This document shows, one piece after another, positions 18,117 to 24,961 of a DNA stretch of 38,146 bases. A program made the translations under genes and the position numbers. The notes beneath the pieces are model-generated. The model had not been told where the DNA came from, did no database searches, and was given only the letters and a program-made list of their open reading frames with translations. Source of the DNA: Phycisphaerae bacterium (GTDB taxonomy: Bacteria > Planctomycetota > Phycisphaerae > JAAYCJ01); assembly GCA_012514125.1 (NCBI GenBank), contig JAAZAW010000314.1, positions 1-38,146 of the forward strand, read 5' to 3'. The first letter of the stretch is position 1. Each line of letters opens with the position of its first letter.

Positions 18117-18278
18117 CTATTTGACGGGGGTAAATTCCTCTTTTCCCGCTCCGCAGACAGGGCAGACCCAATCGTCCGGAAGGTTCTCAAACGCCGTCCC
18201 CGGTTCCACTCCATTCGCCGGATCGCCTTTGGCAGGGTCGTAAATGTAGCCGCAAACGACACATTCATAACTTTGCAT
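18117..18278 (-). CDS. rubredoxin
   Basis: A 53-residue iron-only electron carrier. The single iron is held by two CxxCG knuckles: C6-V-V-C9-G and C39-P-V-C42-G. Also typical are YxYDPAKGDP, the GTAFENLPDDWVCPVC stretch and an acidic tail. It lies 20 bases downstream of the flavodiiron gene, so it should donate electrons to that protein, and probably to superoxide reductase and rubrerythrin of the same island. An AAAGGA element stands about 8 bases before the ATG. It is short, so it is easily missed by gene callers with a length cutoff. Confidence 0.95.
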   Translation of the reverse strand: MQSYECVVCGYIYDPAKGDPANGVEPGTAFENLPDDWVCPVCGAGKEEFTPVK

Positions 18279-18298
18279 GGTGCTGTCCTTTCAAAAAA

Positions 18299-19513
18299 TT
18301 AAATGACTGTTTTTATCTTTTCCGCAATGCGGATTCCGAACTCTCGACACTGCTGCAACGCCGCTTGATCGGGAACATATTTAATATTGATCGGATCTCC
18401 GACCAGATCGACTTTCATCTCCGCCAGGATACCGGCGATGTCCTTGGCCCCTTCGCCGCTCCAGCCATACGAGCCGAAAACGCCTCCGACAAGATTTTGC
18501 GGTTTCAAACCCTTCAAATAGCAAAGCACATCTGCCAGCGTCGGAAACATCTGGTTATTGATGGTAGGGGACCCGACAACCAACCCCGCCGCTTCGAGCA
18601 CTTCCGTCGCTACGTCGCTTCGGTTCGAACCATGCATCGGCATGACCTTGATATCCTTCACTCCACCCGCCAGCAACCCCTCGCTGATTACCCCCGCCAT
18701 CTTCGCCGTGCTGCCCCACATAGTGTCGTAAACGATCACCGCTTTATTCTGCTTTTTCTGATGCCCCCATCGGCTGTACTGCTCAAGAATACGCCCGATA
18801 TCTTCCTTCCGCCGATAGATCGGCCCATGGTCCGGCGCAATAATGCTGATTGGCAGATTCATCTTCTGAACCTTATCCAGCGTCTTAAGCACAATCGGCG
18901 AATAAAGCATGATAATATTCGCGTAATACTTCGCAGCCTCGAAATCCAATATGCACGGATCCACCTCGTCCGCGAATCGCTGTTCGCTCGCCAGGTGCAT
19001 CCCAAAACCGTCCTGCGAAAAAAGCAATTCATCTTCCGCCAGATAGCTGAACATACTATCGGGCCAGTGCAGCATCCGCGTTTCGATAAAAGTCAACGTC
19101 ATATTCCCCAGACTCAGCGTCTCGCCGTCTTTCACCGGTGTAATTGTCGCAGGCTCAAAATGAAAATGGTCCACCAGCGCCTTTTGTCCCATCGTCGAAG
19201 CGAAAATCTTTTCAGGCTTAAACCATTCCATCGCCTGGGGCAATCCGCCCGAATGATCCAGCTCCGAATGATTGGAAACAATATACTGTATTTTCGCCGG
19301 ATCGATAATCGAAGCGATTCTCGCCCGCATCTGTTCCATAAACGGCGCTTTAACCGTATCGATCAGCGTGACCTTGTCAGCCAGCACCAGATAAGCGTTA
19401 TACGTGCTGCCACGTGACGTCGTATATCCATGAAAATCACGCAATGCCCAATCGCCCGCGCCTACCCAATAAACAAGATCGGTAACTTTAACTGCTTGTA
19501 ATGGTCCGTTCAT
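18299..19513 (-). CDS. flavodiiron protein (A-type flavoprotein, oxygen or NO reductase)
   Basis: A 404-residue cytosolic enzyme that reduces O2 to water, or NO to N2O, with electrons from rubredoxin. The N-terminal metallo-beta-lactamase-like domain carries the full diiron ligand set: H82-x-E84-x-D86 with H87 (NHSELDHSGG), H149 (LHWPDS), D168 (SQDGF) and H229 (DHGP). The flavodoxin domain starts near residue 254 (VIVYDTMWGSTAKMA) and ends with a GGVFGSYGWSGEGAKDI FMN-binding loop. The ATG at 19513 is preferred to one at 19519, because GAGGGGG lies only one base before the latter but about 7 before the former. It begins 18 bases after the rubrerythrin-like gene and 20 bases before rubredoxin, clearly one operon. 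Confidence 0.94.
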   Translation of the reverse strand: MNGPLQAVKVTDLVYWVGAGDWALRDFHGYTTSRGSTYNAYLVLADKVTLIDTVKAPFMEQMRARIASIIDPAKIQYIVSNHSELDHSGGLPQAMEWFKPEKIFASTMGQKALVDHFHFEPATITPVKDGETLSLGNMTLTFIETRMLHWPDSMFSYLAEDELLFSQDGFGMHLASEQRFADEVDPCILDFEAAKYYANIIMLYSPIVLKTLDKVQKMNLPISIIAPDHGPIYRRKEDIGRILEQYSRWGHQKKQNKAVIVYDTMWGSTAKMAGVISEGLLAGGVKDIKVMPMHGSNRSDVATEVLEAAGLVVGSPTINNQMFPTLADVLCYLKGLKPQNLVGGVFGSYGWSGEGAKDIAGILAEMKVDLVGDPINIKYVPDQAALQQCREFGIRIAEKIKTVI

Positions 19514-19531
19514 CTTCATTCCCCCTCTTTC

Positions 19532-20032
19532 TTATTCAGCGTTCAATAAGGACGCCAATTCCTGATTTAAAATGGTAATATGTTTCATTTCTTCATGGAT
19601 AATAGAATCAATTTTCGCTTTCCCAAGTTCCGCCGGAACAATTCCCTTTAAACCCATATAAAAAATAATCGAATCTTTTTCAAGACCGATCGCGATCAGC
19701 AAAACTTCTTCCATCGTGATCCCCTGCGTGAAATATCGCATCGGATCCGCCTGATAATTAAACACTCTGCCGTCCGCCAACGCCTTGATATATCGGCCCG
19801 TCAATCCTTCCGGATCGAACGTCGCCGGTGCGCATTCCCTGCCCGATAATTCTCGCCGCATCTGCGTAAATGTCTGCTCATGCGTCTGCTCCATCTTCGC
19901 CAGTTCAAGCAGCGTAGCCTTAGCCTTCGGCGCAGAAATCACCTCCGCCGCCCGTTGATAAAACGCCGCGCCGTTTCGTTCGATTTTTTCGGCAATCTCA
20001 AAAATCTCATCCGCGTTGAATTTAATACCCAT
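19532..20032 (-). CDS. rubrerythrin-like diiron (ferritin-like) protein without rubredoxin domain
   Basis: A 166-residue four-helix protein of the ferritin-like superfamily. Helix 1 has EIAEKIERNGAAFYQRAAE and helix 2 has LLELAKMEQTHEQTFTQMRREL, giving Glu and ExxH iron ligands. Helix 3 is EEVLLIAIGLEKDSIIFYMGLK and helix 4 is KIDSIIHEEMKHITILNQELASLL, with a second ExxH. It lacks the C-terminal rubredoxin domain of rubrerythrin. Such erythrin-type proteins scavenge peroxide or handle iron; which applies here cannot be told. The frame is open 19 codons upstream, but the ATG at 20032 fits the family N-terminus (MGIKFNADEIFEIAEKIE) and has a TTGGAG element about 9 bases before it. Confidence 0.85.
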   Translation of the reverse strand: MGIKFNADEIFEIAEKIERNGAAFYQRAAEVISAPKAKATLLELAKMEQTHEQTFTQMRRELSGRECAPATFDPEGLTGRYIKALADGRVFNYQADPMRYFTQGITMEEVLLIAIGLEKDSIIFYMGLKGIVPAELGKAKIDSIIHEEMKHITILNQELASLLNAE

Positions 20033-20067
20033 CGTAAAAACTCCAACTGTCAAAAAATCTTCGTAGA

Positions 20068-20183
20068 GTGGGCTTGGCCCACCATTCAATTTCTAATCTT
20101 TCCTCTTAACCTCTTCCCTGACGTCTTGACGGTTCACCTTTCTTCGCTTCCCGCCATACGCGCGAGGACGGCTGCGAACCGTC
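20068..20183. repeat. two small GC-rich hairpins between ferritin and the diiron gene
   Basis: GTGGGC-ttg-GCCCAC at 20068-20082 and GGACGG-(7)-CCGTCC at 20165-20183, within the 175-bp gap 20033-20207. No T run follows either on the minus strand, so they are not ordinary terminators. A nearby GACGTCTTGACGGTTC segment resembles GGCGTCTTGGCGGTTC found at 22671-22686, suggesting dispersed-repeat debris. Confidence 0.45.
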
Positions 20184-20207
20184 CCCGGCGTCTATTTTTA
20201 CCAGACT

Positions 20208-20696
20208 TTACTTGCGTTGTCCAAGGAAACTATCCATCATGAACAATCCATGCGCCGAATCCTTGATCATCCTGAGCTTCTGGACGATCTCGTCCGCGGA
20301 AGATTCCTCTTCCACCTGTTCACTGACGAACCATCCAAGCATGATCTCCGTCGCGTAGTCTTTTTCCTCTTTCGCCAGCGTCACAAGCTCTTTGATCGAC
20401 GCCGTGACCTTCTTTTCATGTCCCAACGCCGCTTCAAATGCCGCCAATGGCGAATCCCATTCTTTCGGCGGTGCTCCGACCTCGCTCAACACCACCCGGG
20501 CGCCTTGCTCATTTAGATAATGTCTGATCTTGTTCGCATGGCTCAGTTCTTCACCCGCCTGAACATTCATCCAGTTCGCGAATCCTTTCAAATTGTTCGC
20601 CTGGAAATATTCCGACATCGCCATGTAGATGTAACTCGAATAAAGTTCCATGTTGATCTGTTTGTTTAACGTCGAAGTCATTTTTTCACTCAACAT
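20208..20696 (-). CDS. ftn: ferritin
   Basis: A 162-residue non-haem bacterial ferritin that oxidises Fe(II) and stores iron in a 24-subunit shell. The ferroxidase ligands fall at the classical positions: E17 (NMELYSSYIY), E50 and H53 (GEELSHANK), E94 (LGHEKKV), Q127 and E130 (SEQVEEE). The C-terminus MMDSFLGQRK is typical. The ATG at 20696 is chosen because GGAGGG lies 7 bases before it; the site overlaps the end of the superoxide reductase gene, whose stop is only 2 bases away, so translation is probably coupled. Storing iron next to peroxide- and superoxide-removing enzymes limits Fenton chemistry. Confidence 0.95.
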   Translation of the reverse strand: MLSEKMTSTLNKQINMELYSSYIYMAMSEYFQANNLKGFANWMNVQAGEELSHANKIRHYLNEQGARVVLSEVGAPPKEWDSPLAAFEAALGHEKKVTASIKELVTLAKEEKDYATEIMLGWFVSEQVEEESSADEIVQKLRMIKDSAHGLFMMDSFLGQRK

Positions 20697-20698
20697 TG

Positions 20699-21073
20699 TC
20701 AAACCCTCCATAATCCATGAATGTTACAATACTCTCGTGCAGTAATAACCGACGCTTCTATCTTGAAAATCGCTTCCGGCAAGTCGCCCGGTTTCAAAAA
20801 TTGACGATACGCCTTACCGTCCGCGATCAACTCGATCCATTCGATGTAGTGTTTTTCTTCCATCGGGTGAACCACGCTTCCAACTCTCACCTTATATCCG
20901 CCCTCGATCTTCTCGATCACCGGCACATGTTTTTCTTTCGCGGCATCCACGGTGTTTTCAACAAGCAACTTCATCGGCTTGCCGCAACATACCAGTTCGC
21001 CCTCGCCGCCATGTAGCACCTCAACCACATTCGCACAAATCTCGCACTTGTAAATCTCCAACTCTTTCGCCAT
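20699..21073 (-). CDS. dfx: desulfoferrodoxin / superoxide reductase (2Fe type)
   Basis: A 124-residue enzyme that reduces superoxide to hydrogen peroxide without making oxygen, with electrons from rubredoxin. The N-terminal desulforedoxin domain binds iron through C10, C13, C29 and C30. The catalytic domain has E47, K48, H49 (EKHVPV), H69 (VVHPM), H75 (KHYIEW), C116 and H119 (CNIHG). These positions coincide with those of well-studied Desulfovibrio-type enzymes, so the protein looks fully functional. The ATG at 21073 follows AAAGGAG at a good distance; the frame is open further upstream but without family similarity. It is the first gene of the pair with ferritin; the 96-bp gap upstream (21074-21169) has a TTGACA-like box on the minus strand but no convincing -10. 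Confidence 0.95.
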   Translation of the reverse strand: MAKELEIYKCEICANVVEVLHGGEGELVCCGKPMKLLVENTVDAAKEKHVPVIEKIEGGYKVRVGSVVHPMEEKHYIEWIELIADGKAYRQFLKPGDLPEAIFKIEASVITAREYCNIHGLWRV

Positions 21074-21169
21074 CGCAGGCTCCTTTCTCTTGTTGTAAAT
21101 CGTTGTCAAATTTTCTCGTCGTCGCTCTTCGATAGGGCGGACCTTGCTCACACTCCTCGCCCGATAACG

Positions 21170-21826
21170 TCATTTCTTCTCTTCCGGCAATTTCTTGTGG
21201 CAGAACCACCAGTCATATCCCTGGTATTCCTTCATCCGTTCAACCGCCGATCTCTCATCCTGAGGCGGTGGAATGATCACATCGTCCTTGATCAATTCAT
21301 TTTCAGGCCAATTCGCCGGCAAGGCCACTCCCTGCTCCGTCGCCACCTGTAACCCTTTGACCATGCGCAGAATTTCGTCCATGTTCCGACCAAGCTCCTG
21401 CGGATAGTATAAAATCGCCCGAATCTTCCTTTGCGGATCGACAATAAAAGTCGCCCGCACAGTATTCGTCCCCTTGGCCGGGTGAACCAATCCCAGACGC
21501 TTGGCAACCTCGCCGTCGTCGGCGATTATCGGAAATTGAATTTGCGTCTTGAGATTTTTATTGATCCATTCCACCCATTTAAGATGGGCAAAAACCTGAT
21601 CGACGCTCATTCCGATCAAATCGCAGTTAAGCTTCTGAAAATCGTCATACCGTTGTTGAAACGCGTAAAACTCCGTGGTGCATACCGGGGTGAAATCGGC
21701 GGGATGGCTGAAAAAAACCACCCATCTTCCTTTAAACGCCTCGGGAAGTTTCATCGGCCCGTGCGTCGTTTTCACCTCGATCTCCGGAAACGGATCGCCC
21801 AGTAAAGGCATCTTGCATTCTTCCAT
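21170..21826 (-). CDS. 1-Cys/Prx6-type peroxiredoxin (possible longer secreted form from 21901)
   Basis: A thiol peroxidase that removes hydrogen peroxide and organic peroxides. From the ATG at 21826 it has 218 residues, typical of the Prx6 subfamily: MEECKMPLLGDPFPE, then FFSHPADFTPVCTTE with the peroxidatic Cys49, the conserved Arg in TVRATFIVDP, ALPANWPEN and a C-terminal YDWWFCHKKLPEEK with a further Cys. AGGAGG stands 8 bases before this ATG. The frame is open further, to an ATG at 21901, which also has a G-rich Shine-Dalgarno 7 bases before it. The extra 25 residues look like a signal peptide or membrane anchor (MKRYSGYAVG, then a hydrophobic run ending VLGGKA). The gap to rubrerythrin is 27 bases from the longer start and 102 from the shorter. 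Confidence 0.93.
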   Translation of the reverse strand: MEECKMPLLGDPFPEIEVKTTHGPMKLPEAFKGRWVVFFSHPADFTPVCTTEFYAFQQRYDDFQKLNCDLIGMSVDQVFAHLKWVEWINKNLKTQIQFPIIADDGEVAKRLGLVHPAKGTNTVRATFIVDPQRKIRAILYYPQELGRNMDEILRMVKGLQVATEQGVALPANWPENELIKDDVIIPPPQDERSAVERMKEYQGYDWWFCHKKLPEEKK

Positions 21827-21928
21827 CGCTTTTCCTCCTAAAACAAGTAAGAATATCAAACAACCCATCACACCCACAGCATACCCACTATATCGTTTCA
21901 TCACATTACCCCCCCGGTATTAAAACGA

Positions 21929-22501
21929 TTACCAGTTTTCTGCGAGCACCTCAAAATAATCCTTCGGATGCGCACATGCCGGACACGCTTCCGGCGCTTC
22001 CGTCCCTTCATGCAAATATCCGCAATTCCGGCATCGCCAGACTACAGGCTTGTCTTTCTTGAACACCGTGCCCGATTCCACATTCGCCAGCAATCCGCGA
22101 TAACGCCGTTCATGCTGTTTTTCCGCCACCGAAACCTTCTCAAAAACTTTCGCAATAGCTTCAAAACCTTCTTCACGCGCTTCTTGGGCAAACTGGGCGT
22201 ACAACGTCGTCCATTCATGGTTTTCACCATCCGCTGCCGCCTTGAGATTCTGTGCCGTCGTTCCGATCACACCTGCCGGAAACGCCGCAACGATTTCAAC
22301 ATCTCCGCCTTCAAGAAACTTGAAAAATCGTTTCGCATGTTCTTTCTCCTGGTCTGCCGTTTCCGCAAAAATATCCGCGATCTGGACATACCCTTCTTTC
22401 TTCGCCTGACCCGAAAAATACGTATACCGATTTCTCGCCTGAGATTCTCCGGCAAACGCAGTCAGCAGGTTCTTTTCTGTCTTCGTTCCTTTAATACCCA
22501 T
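21929..22501 (-). CDS. rbr: rubrerythrin
   Basis: A 190-residue NADH/rubredoxin-linked peroxidase of anaerobes, in the cytosol. The N-terminal diiron four-helix domain has GESQARNRYTYF (E19), DQEKEHAKRF (E52, H55) and EAREEGFEAIAKVFEKVSVAEKQHERRY. The C-terminal rubredoxin-like domain holds one iron at C157-x2-C160 (CRNCGYLHEG) and C173-x2-C176 (CPACAHPKDYF). The ATG at 22501 has an AAAGGA element about 9 bases before it; ten more upstream codons are open but outside the family. It appears to lead a transcript with the peroxiredoxin gene 27-102 bases downstream, from a promoter overlapped by an inverted repeat. Confidence 0.96.
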   Translation of the reverse strand: MGIKGTKTEKNLLTAFAGESQARNRYTYFSGQAKKEGYVQIADIFAETADQEKEHAKRFFKFLEGGDVEIVAAFPAGVIGTTAQNLKAAADGENHEWTTLYAQFAQEAREEGFEAIAKVFEKVSVAEKQHERRYRGLLANVESGTVFKKDKPVVWRCRNCGYLHEGTEAPEACPACAHPKDYFEVLAENW

Positions 22502-22534
22502 TCTTCGATCCTTTCCAAAAATCCAAAACATGGT

Positions 22535-22568
22535 GTTATACTCTCTGTATGTTCAACTCAAACATACA
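22535..22568 (-). promoter_or_regulatory. candidate rubrerythrin promoter with overlapping operator
   Basis: On the minus strand a -10-like TATAAC (22535-22540) lies 34 bases upstream of the rbr ATG. The -35 region (TTTGAG, 16-base spacer, 22557-22562) is weak and buried in an inverted repeat TGTATGTT-N7-AACATACA (22546-22568, 8-bp perfect arms). The position over the -35 and spacer suits a repressor site. It is not a standard Fur/PerR box. Confidence 0.5.
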
Positions 22569-22609
22569 ATCCAATAACCATCGTCAAAATGGCCCGTCCG
22601 CCATCTTCC

Positions 22610-22670
22610 TGTCATTCCCGCGCAGACCCGAATCCAGAAACGGCTCAAGCCGTTGTACAATTCTCTTCTT
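22610..22670 (+). repeat. two-hairpin palindromic repeat, copy 1 (after tpx)
   Basis: Begins TGTCATTCCCGCG, has AATCCAG, then the perfect hairpin AACGGC-TCAA-GCCGTT, then GTACAATTCTCTTC. The first hairpin is damaged in this copy. It lies about 60 bases past the tpx stop (tpx is on the minus strand), with the spacer 22671-22732 rich in CTT and carrying a GGCGTCTTGGCGG motif. Confidence 0.75.
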
Positions 22671-22732
22671 GGCGTCTTGGCGGTTCCAAACTCTTTCTTC
22701 TCCCGACTTTCTCAACTCTCTTATCTATCAAC

Positions 22733-23251
22733 TCACACCACCGCCACGACCTTTTCAATCGCCTTCATCGCCGCATCATAATCCGGCTCGCTACCGACAT
22801 CTTCAACGATTTGTTGATATTGAATCTTCCCTTCCGGATCGATCACAAGCACCGCCCGGGCCAACAAATACAATTCGTCAATCCGCAATCCATAAGCCTT
22901 TCCGAATTTCCCTTCTCGATAATCCGAAAGGGTTTTAACATTCTTGATCTCGTGCGCACCGCACCATCGTGTCTGGGCAAACGGCAGGTCCATACTCACA
23001 ACAAGCATCTGCACCGATTCATCAAGCTTGCTTGCCTTTTCGTTGAATTTTTTTGTCTCCAAATCACATACAGGCGTATCCAGCGATGGAACCGAAATCA
23101 AAACCACTGTCTTGCCCCGAAACGAACTAAGTTTCACAGGCTTAAGTTCCGTATCGATCAACTCCGAATCCGGAGCCTGATCTCCGACCTCAAGTCCCTG
23201 GCCCACCAAATGTAACGTATTGCCTTTAAATGTCACTGTTCTTTCATTCAT
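22733..23251 (-). CDS. tpx: thiol peroxidase (Tpx)
   Basis: A 172-residue atypical 2-Cys peroxiredoxin that reduces alkyl and hydrogen peroxides with thioredoxin, in the cytosol or periplasmic side depending on species; no signal peptide here. The peroxidatic Cys62 sits in PSLDTPVCDLET, the resolving Cys97 in FAQTRWCGAHE, and VTFKGNTLHLVGQGLEVGDQAPD at the N-terminus is family-typical, as is the LLARAVLVIDPEGKI strand. An AAGGGA element lies about 8 bases before the ATG. It stands alone between two repeat-bearing gaps, so it is probably transcribed separately from rubrerythrin. Confidence 0.95.
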   Translation of the reverse strand: MNERTVTFKGNTLHLVGQGLEVGDQAPDSELIDTELKPVKLSSFRGKTVVLISVPSLDTPVCDLETKKFNEKASKLDESVQMLVVSMDLPFAQTRWCGAHEIKNVKTLSDYREGKFGKAYGLRIDELYLLARAVLVIDPEGKIQYQQIVEDVGSEPDYDAAMKAIEKVVAVV

Positions 23252-23327
23252 AATTGATCCCTTCCCTCATCTATAAAGTTTTAGTTTTCATAATTTTCGT
23301 CTAGCGAACTCTGTCGCCACACATCCC

Positions 23328-23357
23328 TGTCATTTCCGTGAAAGCAGGAATCCAGAG
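23328..23357 (+). repeat. two-hairpin palindromic repeat, degenerate partial copy
   Basis: TGTCATTTCCGTGAAAGCAG followed by GAATCCAG matches the first half of the intact copy at 23390 with several changes that weaken the hairpin; the AACGGC hairpin is absent. Located 62 bases from the full copy in the gap upstream of tpx. Confidence 0.6.
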
Positions 23358-23389
23358 TTTGCATCAACGTCTTCGTAACCCTCACGATC

Positions 23390-23449
23390 TGTCATTCCCG
23401 CGAAGGCGGGAATCCAGAAACGGCTCAAGCCGTTGTACAATCCTCTTCC
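23390..23449 (+). repeat. two-hairpin palindromic repeat, copy 2 (intact, after the metal permease)
   Basis: The best-preserved copy: hairpin 1 is CCCGC-GAAG-GCGGG and hairpin 2 is AACGGC-TCAA-GCCGTT, joined by AATCCAGA and followed by GTACAATCCTCTTCC. It passes directly into the heptamer array and the 3' end of the permease gene on the minus strand. Confidence 0.85.
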
Positions 23450-23491
23450 AACTTCCAACTTCCAACTTCTAACTTCTAACTTCTAACTTCT
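23450..23491 (+). repeat. AACTTCY heptamer tandem array
   Basis: Six contiguous 7-base units: two AACTTCC, then four AACTTCT. The last two-plus units lie inside the 3' end of the permease gene and encode its final residues and stop codon. A shorter, more diverged array follows copy 3 of the palindromic repeat at 24930-24954. Confidence 0.85.
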
Positions 23492-24762
23492 CTCCCCTCC
23501 TCTTCTCTCAACCTCGCAGTAAATCCCAGGTTATTCACTTCCCGTATCGCCTCTTCAACATCAATATCCCTGCCATAAACCTTCGCCTGCGCACTTTTCA
23601 TATCCACTTCGGCGCTTTGGACACCGGAACTTTGTAAAAGAGCATTTTCGACCGATTCGGCACATTCAGGACAACTCATTCCCTCGACGTCGAATATAAT
23701 CATCTCCTTTGTCCTGTCAAGCTCAGTTTTCCTTTCCATGCGATTCCATCGGCGATAAATCGCAGGCCCGATGAGCATGCCAAGAAAAACCACCGATCCG
23801 ATACTTTTAATAAAATCCGATATCGGAGTCTCTGCCATAATCTGACTCGCCATCGCCGCCCGATCCGCCAAAAAAATCTGATCCAGCAAAAGTCCCGCTG
23901 CCAGCGCCGTCACCGCTGTTGTTAACAAATAAATCCCGGTCGTCCGCGAACCCATGATCCTCCAGATCGTCGCAATCGCCGCCGCGTTTGTCGCCGGTCC
24001 ACTGATCAAAAAAACCAACGCCGCTCCCGGCGAAACTCCCTTCGCCATCAACGCCATCGCCATCGGAACCGACGCCGATGCGCACACATACGACGGTATC
24101 CCCACAGCCATCATCACCAGCATCGCTCCGATACCACCAGACATGAAAGTCTGCGAAAAATACTCCGCCGGGACAAAAACCGCAATCAAGCCCGCAATCA
24201 AAATACCCACAAGGAGTGATTTTCCGATATCCGCAGGCAAAACCACAAATCCATGATGCAGCACCTGATAAAATCGATTCCGCTTCGGACGACCCAGATT
24301 GCAGCAATCGCCTTCACATGCCGGAATCTCCTGATCCTTCTGGGGCCGACGAGCATCAATAAAATTAATCATCAGACCGCTGATAAATCCGCTCACGATG
24401 GAAACGATCGGGCGAAAAATCGCGAAAACTCCGCCCAGCAAACTATAAGTCACCAGGATACTATCAACGCCGATCTGGGGCGTGGACATCAAAAACGAAA
24501 TCGTCGCTCCTCTGCTGGCGCCGTGACGACGAATCGATGTCGCCACCGGAATCACACCACAGGAACACAACGGCAACGGCACTCCAGCCAGTGTCGCCTT
24601 AATAAGTGGCTTAATTCCATGACCTCCAAGATGTTTCTCCACCGTCGAAGGAGAAACCAACACCGACAAAAGACCCGCAATAAAAAAACCAAAAATCAGG
24701 TAAAGCGACATCTCGCCCAAAAGGTCCCACATCTCCATCAATATATTCTGGACAACGTCCAT
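23476..24762 (-). CDS. heavy-metal efflux permease with C-terminal HMA domain (SO_0444/ArsP-like)
   Basis: A 428-residue inner-membrane transporter. Two halves of a permease core carry eight or more membrane segments, with the signature GVPLPLCSCGVIPVATSIRRHGAS...STPQIGVDS in the first half and GIPSYVCASASVPMAMALMAKGVSPGAALVFLISGPATN in the second. The loop between has CEGDCCNLG, possibly metal-binding. After residue of about 355 comes a heavy-metal-associated domain with the CxxC motif GMSCPECAESVENAL. The architecture matches the SO_0444-type copper/zinc efflux family. The extreme C-terminus (GREVRS) is encoded by the AACTTCY heptamer array. GGGG about 6-9 bases before the ATG serves as ribosome binding site. 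Cu/Zn export would fit a stress-response island. Confidence 0.85.
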   Translation of the reverse strand: MDVVQNILMEMWDLLGEMSLYLIFGFFIAGLLSVLVSPSTVEKHLGGHGIKPLIKATLAGVPLPLCSCGVIPVATSIRRHGASRGATISFLMSTPQIGVDSILVTYSLLGGVFAIFRPIVSIVSGFISGLMINFIDARRPQKDQEIPACEGDCCNLGRPKRNRFYQVLHHGFVVLPADIGKSLLVGILIAGLIAVFVPAEYFSQTFMSGGIGAMLVMMAVGIPSYVCASASVPMAMALMAKGVSPGAALVFLISGPATNAAAIATIWRIMGSRTTGIYLLTTAVTALAAGLLLDQIFLADRAAMASQIMAETPISDFIKSIGSVVFLGMLIGPAIYRRWNRMERKTELDRTKEMIIFDVEGMSCPECAESVENALLQSSGVQSAEVDMKSAQAKVYGRDIDVEEAIREVNNLGFTARLREEEGREVRS

Positions 24763-24871
24763 AACTTACCCCTTCTCTCCAGCATCCCACAGCTTCAGCC
24801 ATATTTCAAAATATTTTCAACCCGCATTTTACTTTGGTTTTCATAAGGTGGACTCTACCCACCACCTTCCC

Positions 24872-24958
24872 TGTCATACCCGCAAACGCCCGAATCCAGA
24901 AACGACTCAGGCCGTTATACAATCCTCTTCCAACTTCCAACCTCTAACTTCTAACTGA
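24872..24958 (+). repeat. two-hairpin palindromic repeat, copy 3 with short heptamer tail
   Basis: TGTCATACCCGCAAACGCCCG, AATCCAG, then AACGAC-TCAG-GCCGTT (one base pair weakened), then TACAATCCTCTTCC and about three AACTTCY-like units. It ends 3 bases before the stop end of the TIGR02757 gene on the minus strand. A further GGTGG/CCACC hairpin lies at 24847-24863 in the same gap. Confidence 0.75.
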
Positions 24959-24961
24959 CTT

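Noticed and set aside
17913..18302. Possible 129-residue plus-strand protein over the rubredoxin gene and its terminator
   Set aside because: It overlaps rubredoxin in antisense and reads through a strong terminator hairpin.
18365..19417. A 350-codon plus-strand open frame opposite the flavodiiron gene
   Set aside because: A shadow of a gene with all catalytic ligands identified; the translation is compositionally unnatural.
20068..20183. GC-rich hairpins in the ferritin/diiron gap as terminators
   Set aside because: No T run follows on the minus strand, so they do not have the form of intrinsic terminators.
21968..23215. A 415-codon plus-strand open frame opposite rubrerythrin and thiol peroxidase
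   Set aside because: It spans two well-supported minus-strand genes and the repeat-bearing gap, and its translation is Arg/His/Phe-rich with no family features.
23390..24958. Palindromic repeats considered as a CRISPR array
   Set aside because: Copies are separated by whole genes rather than uniform short spacers, and no cas genes are present.
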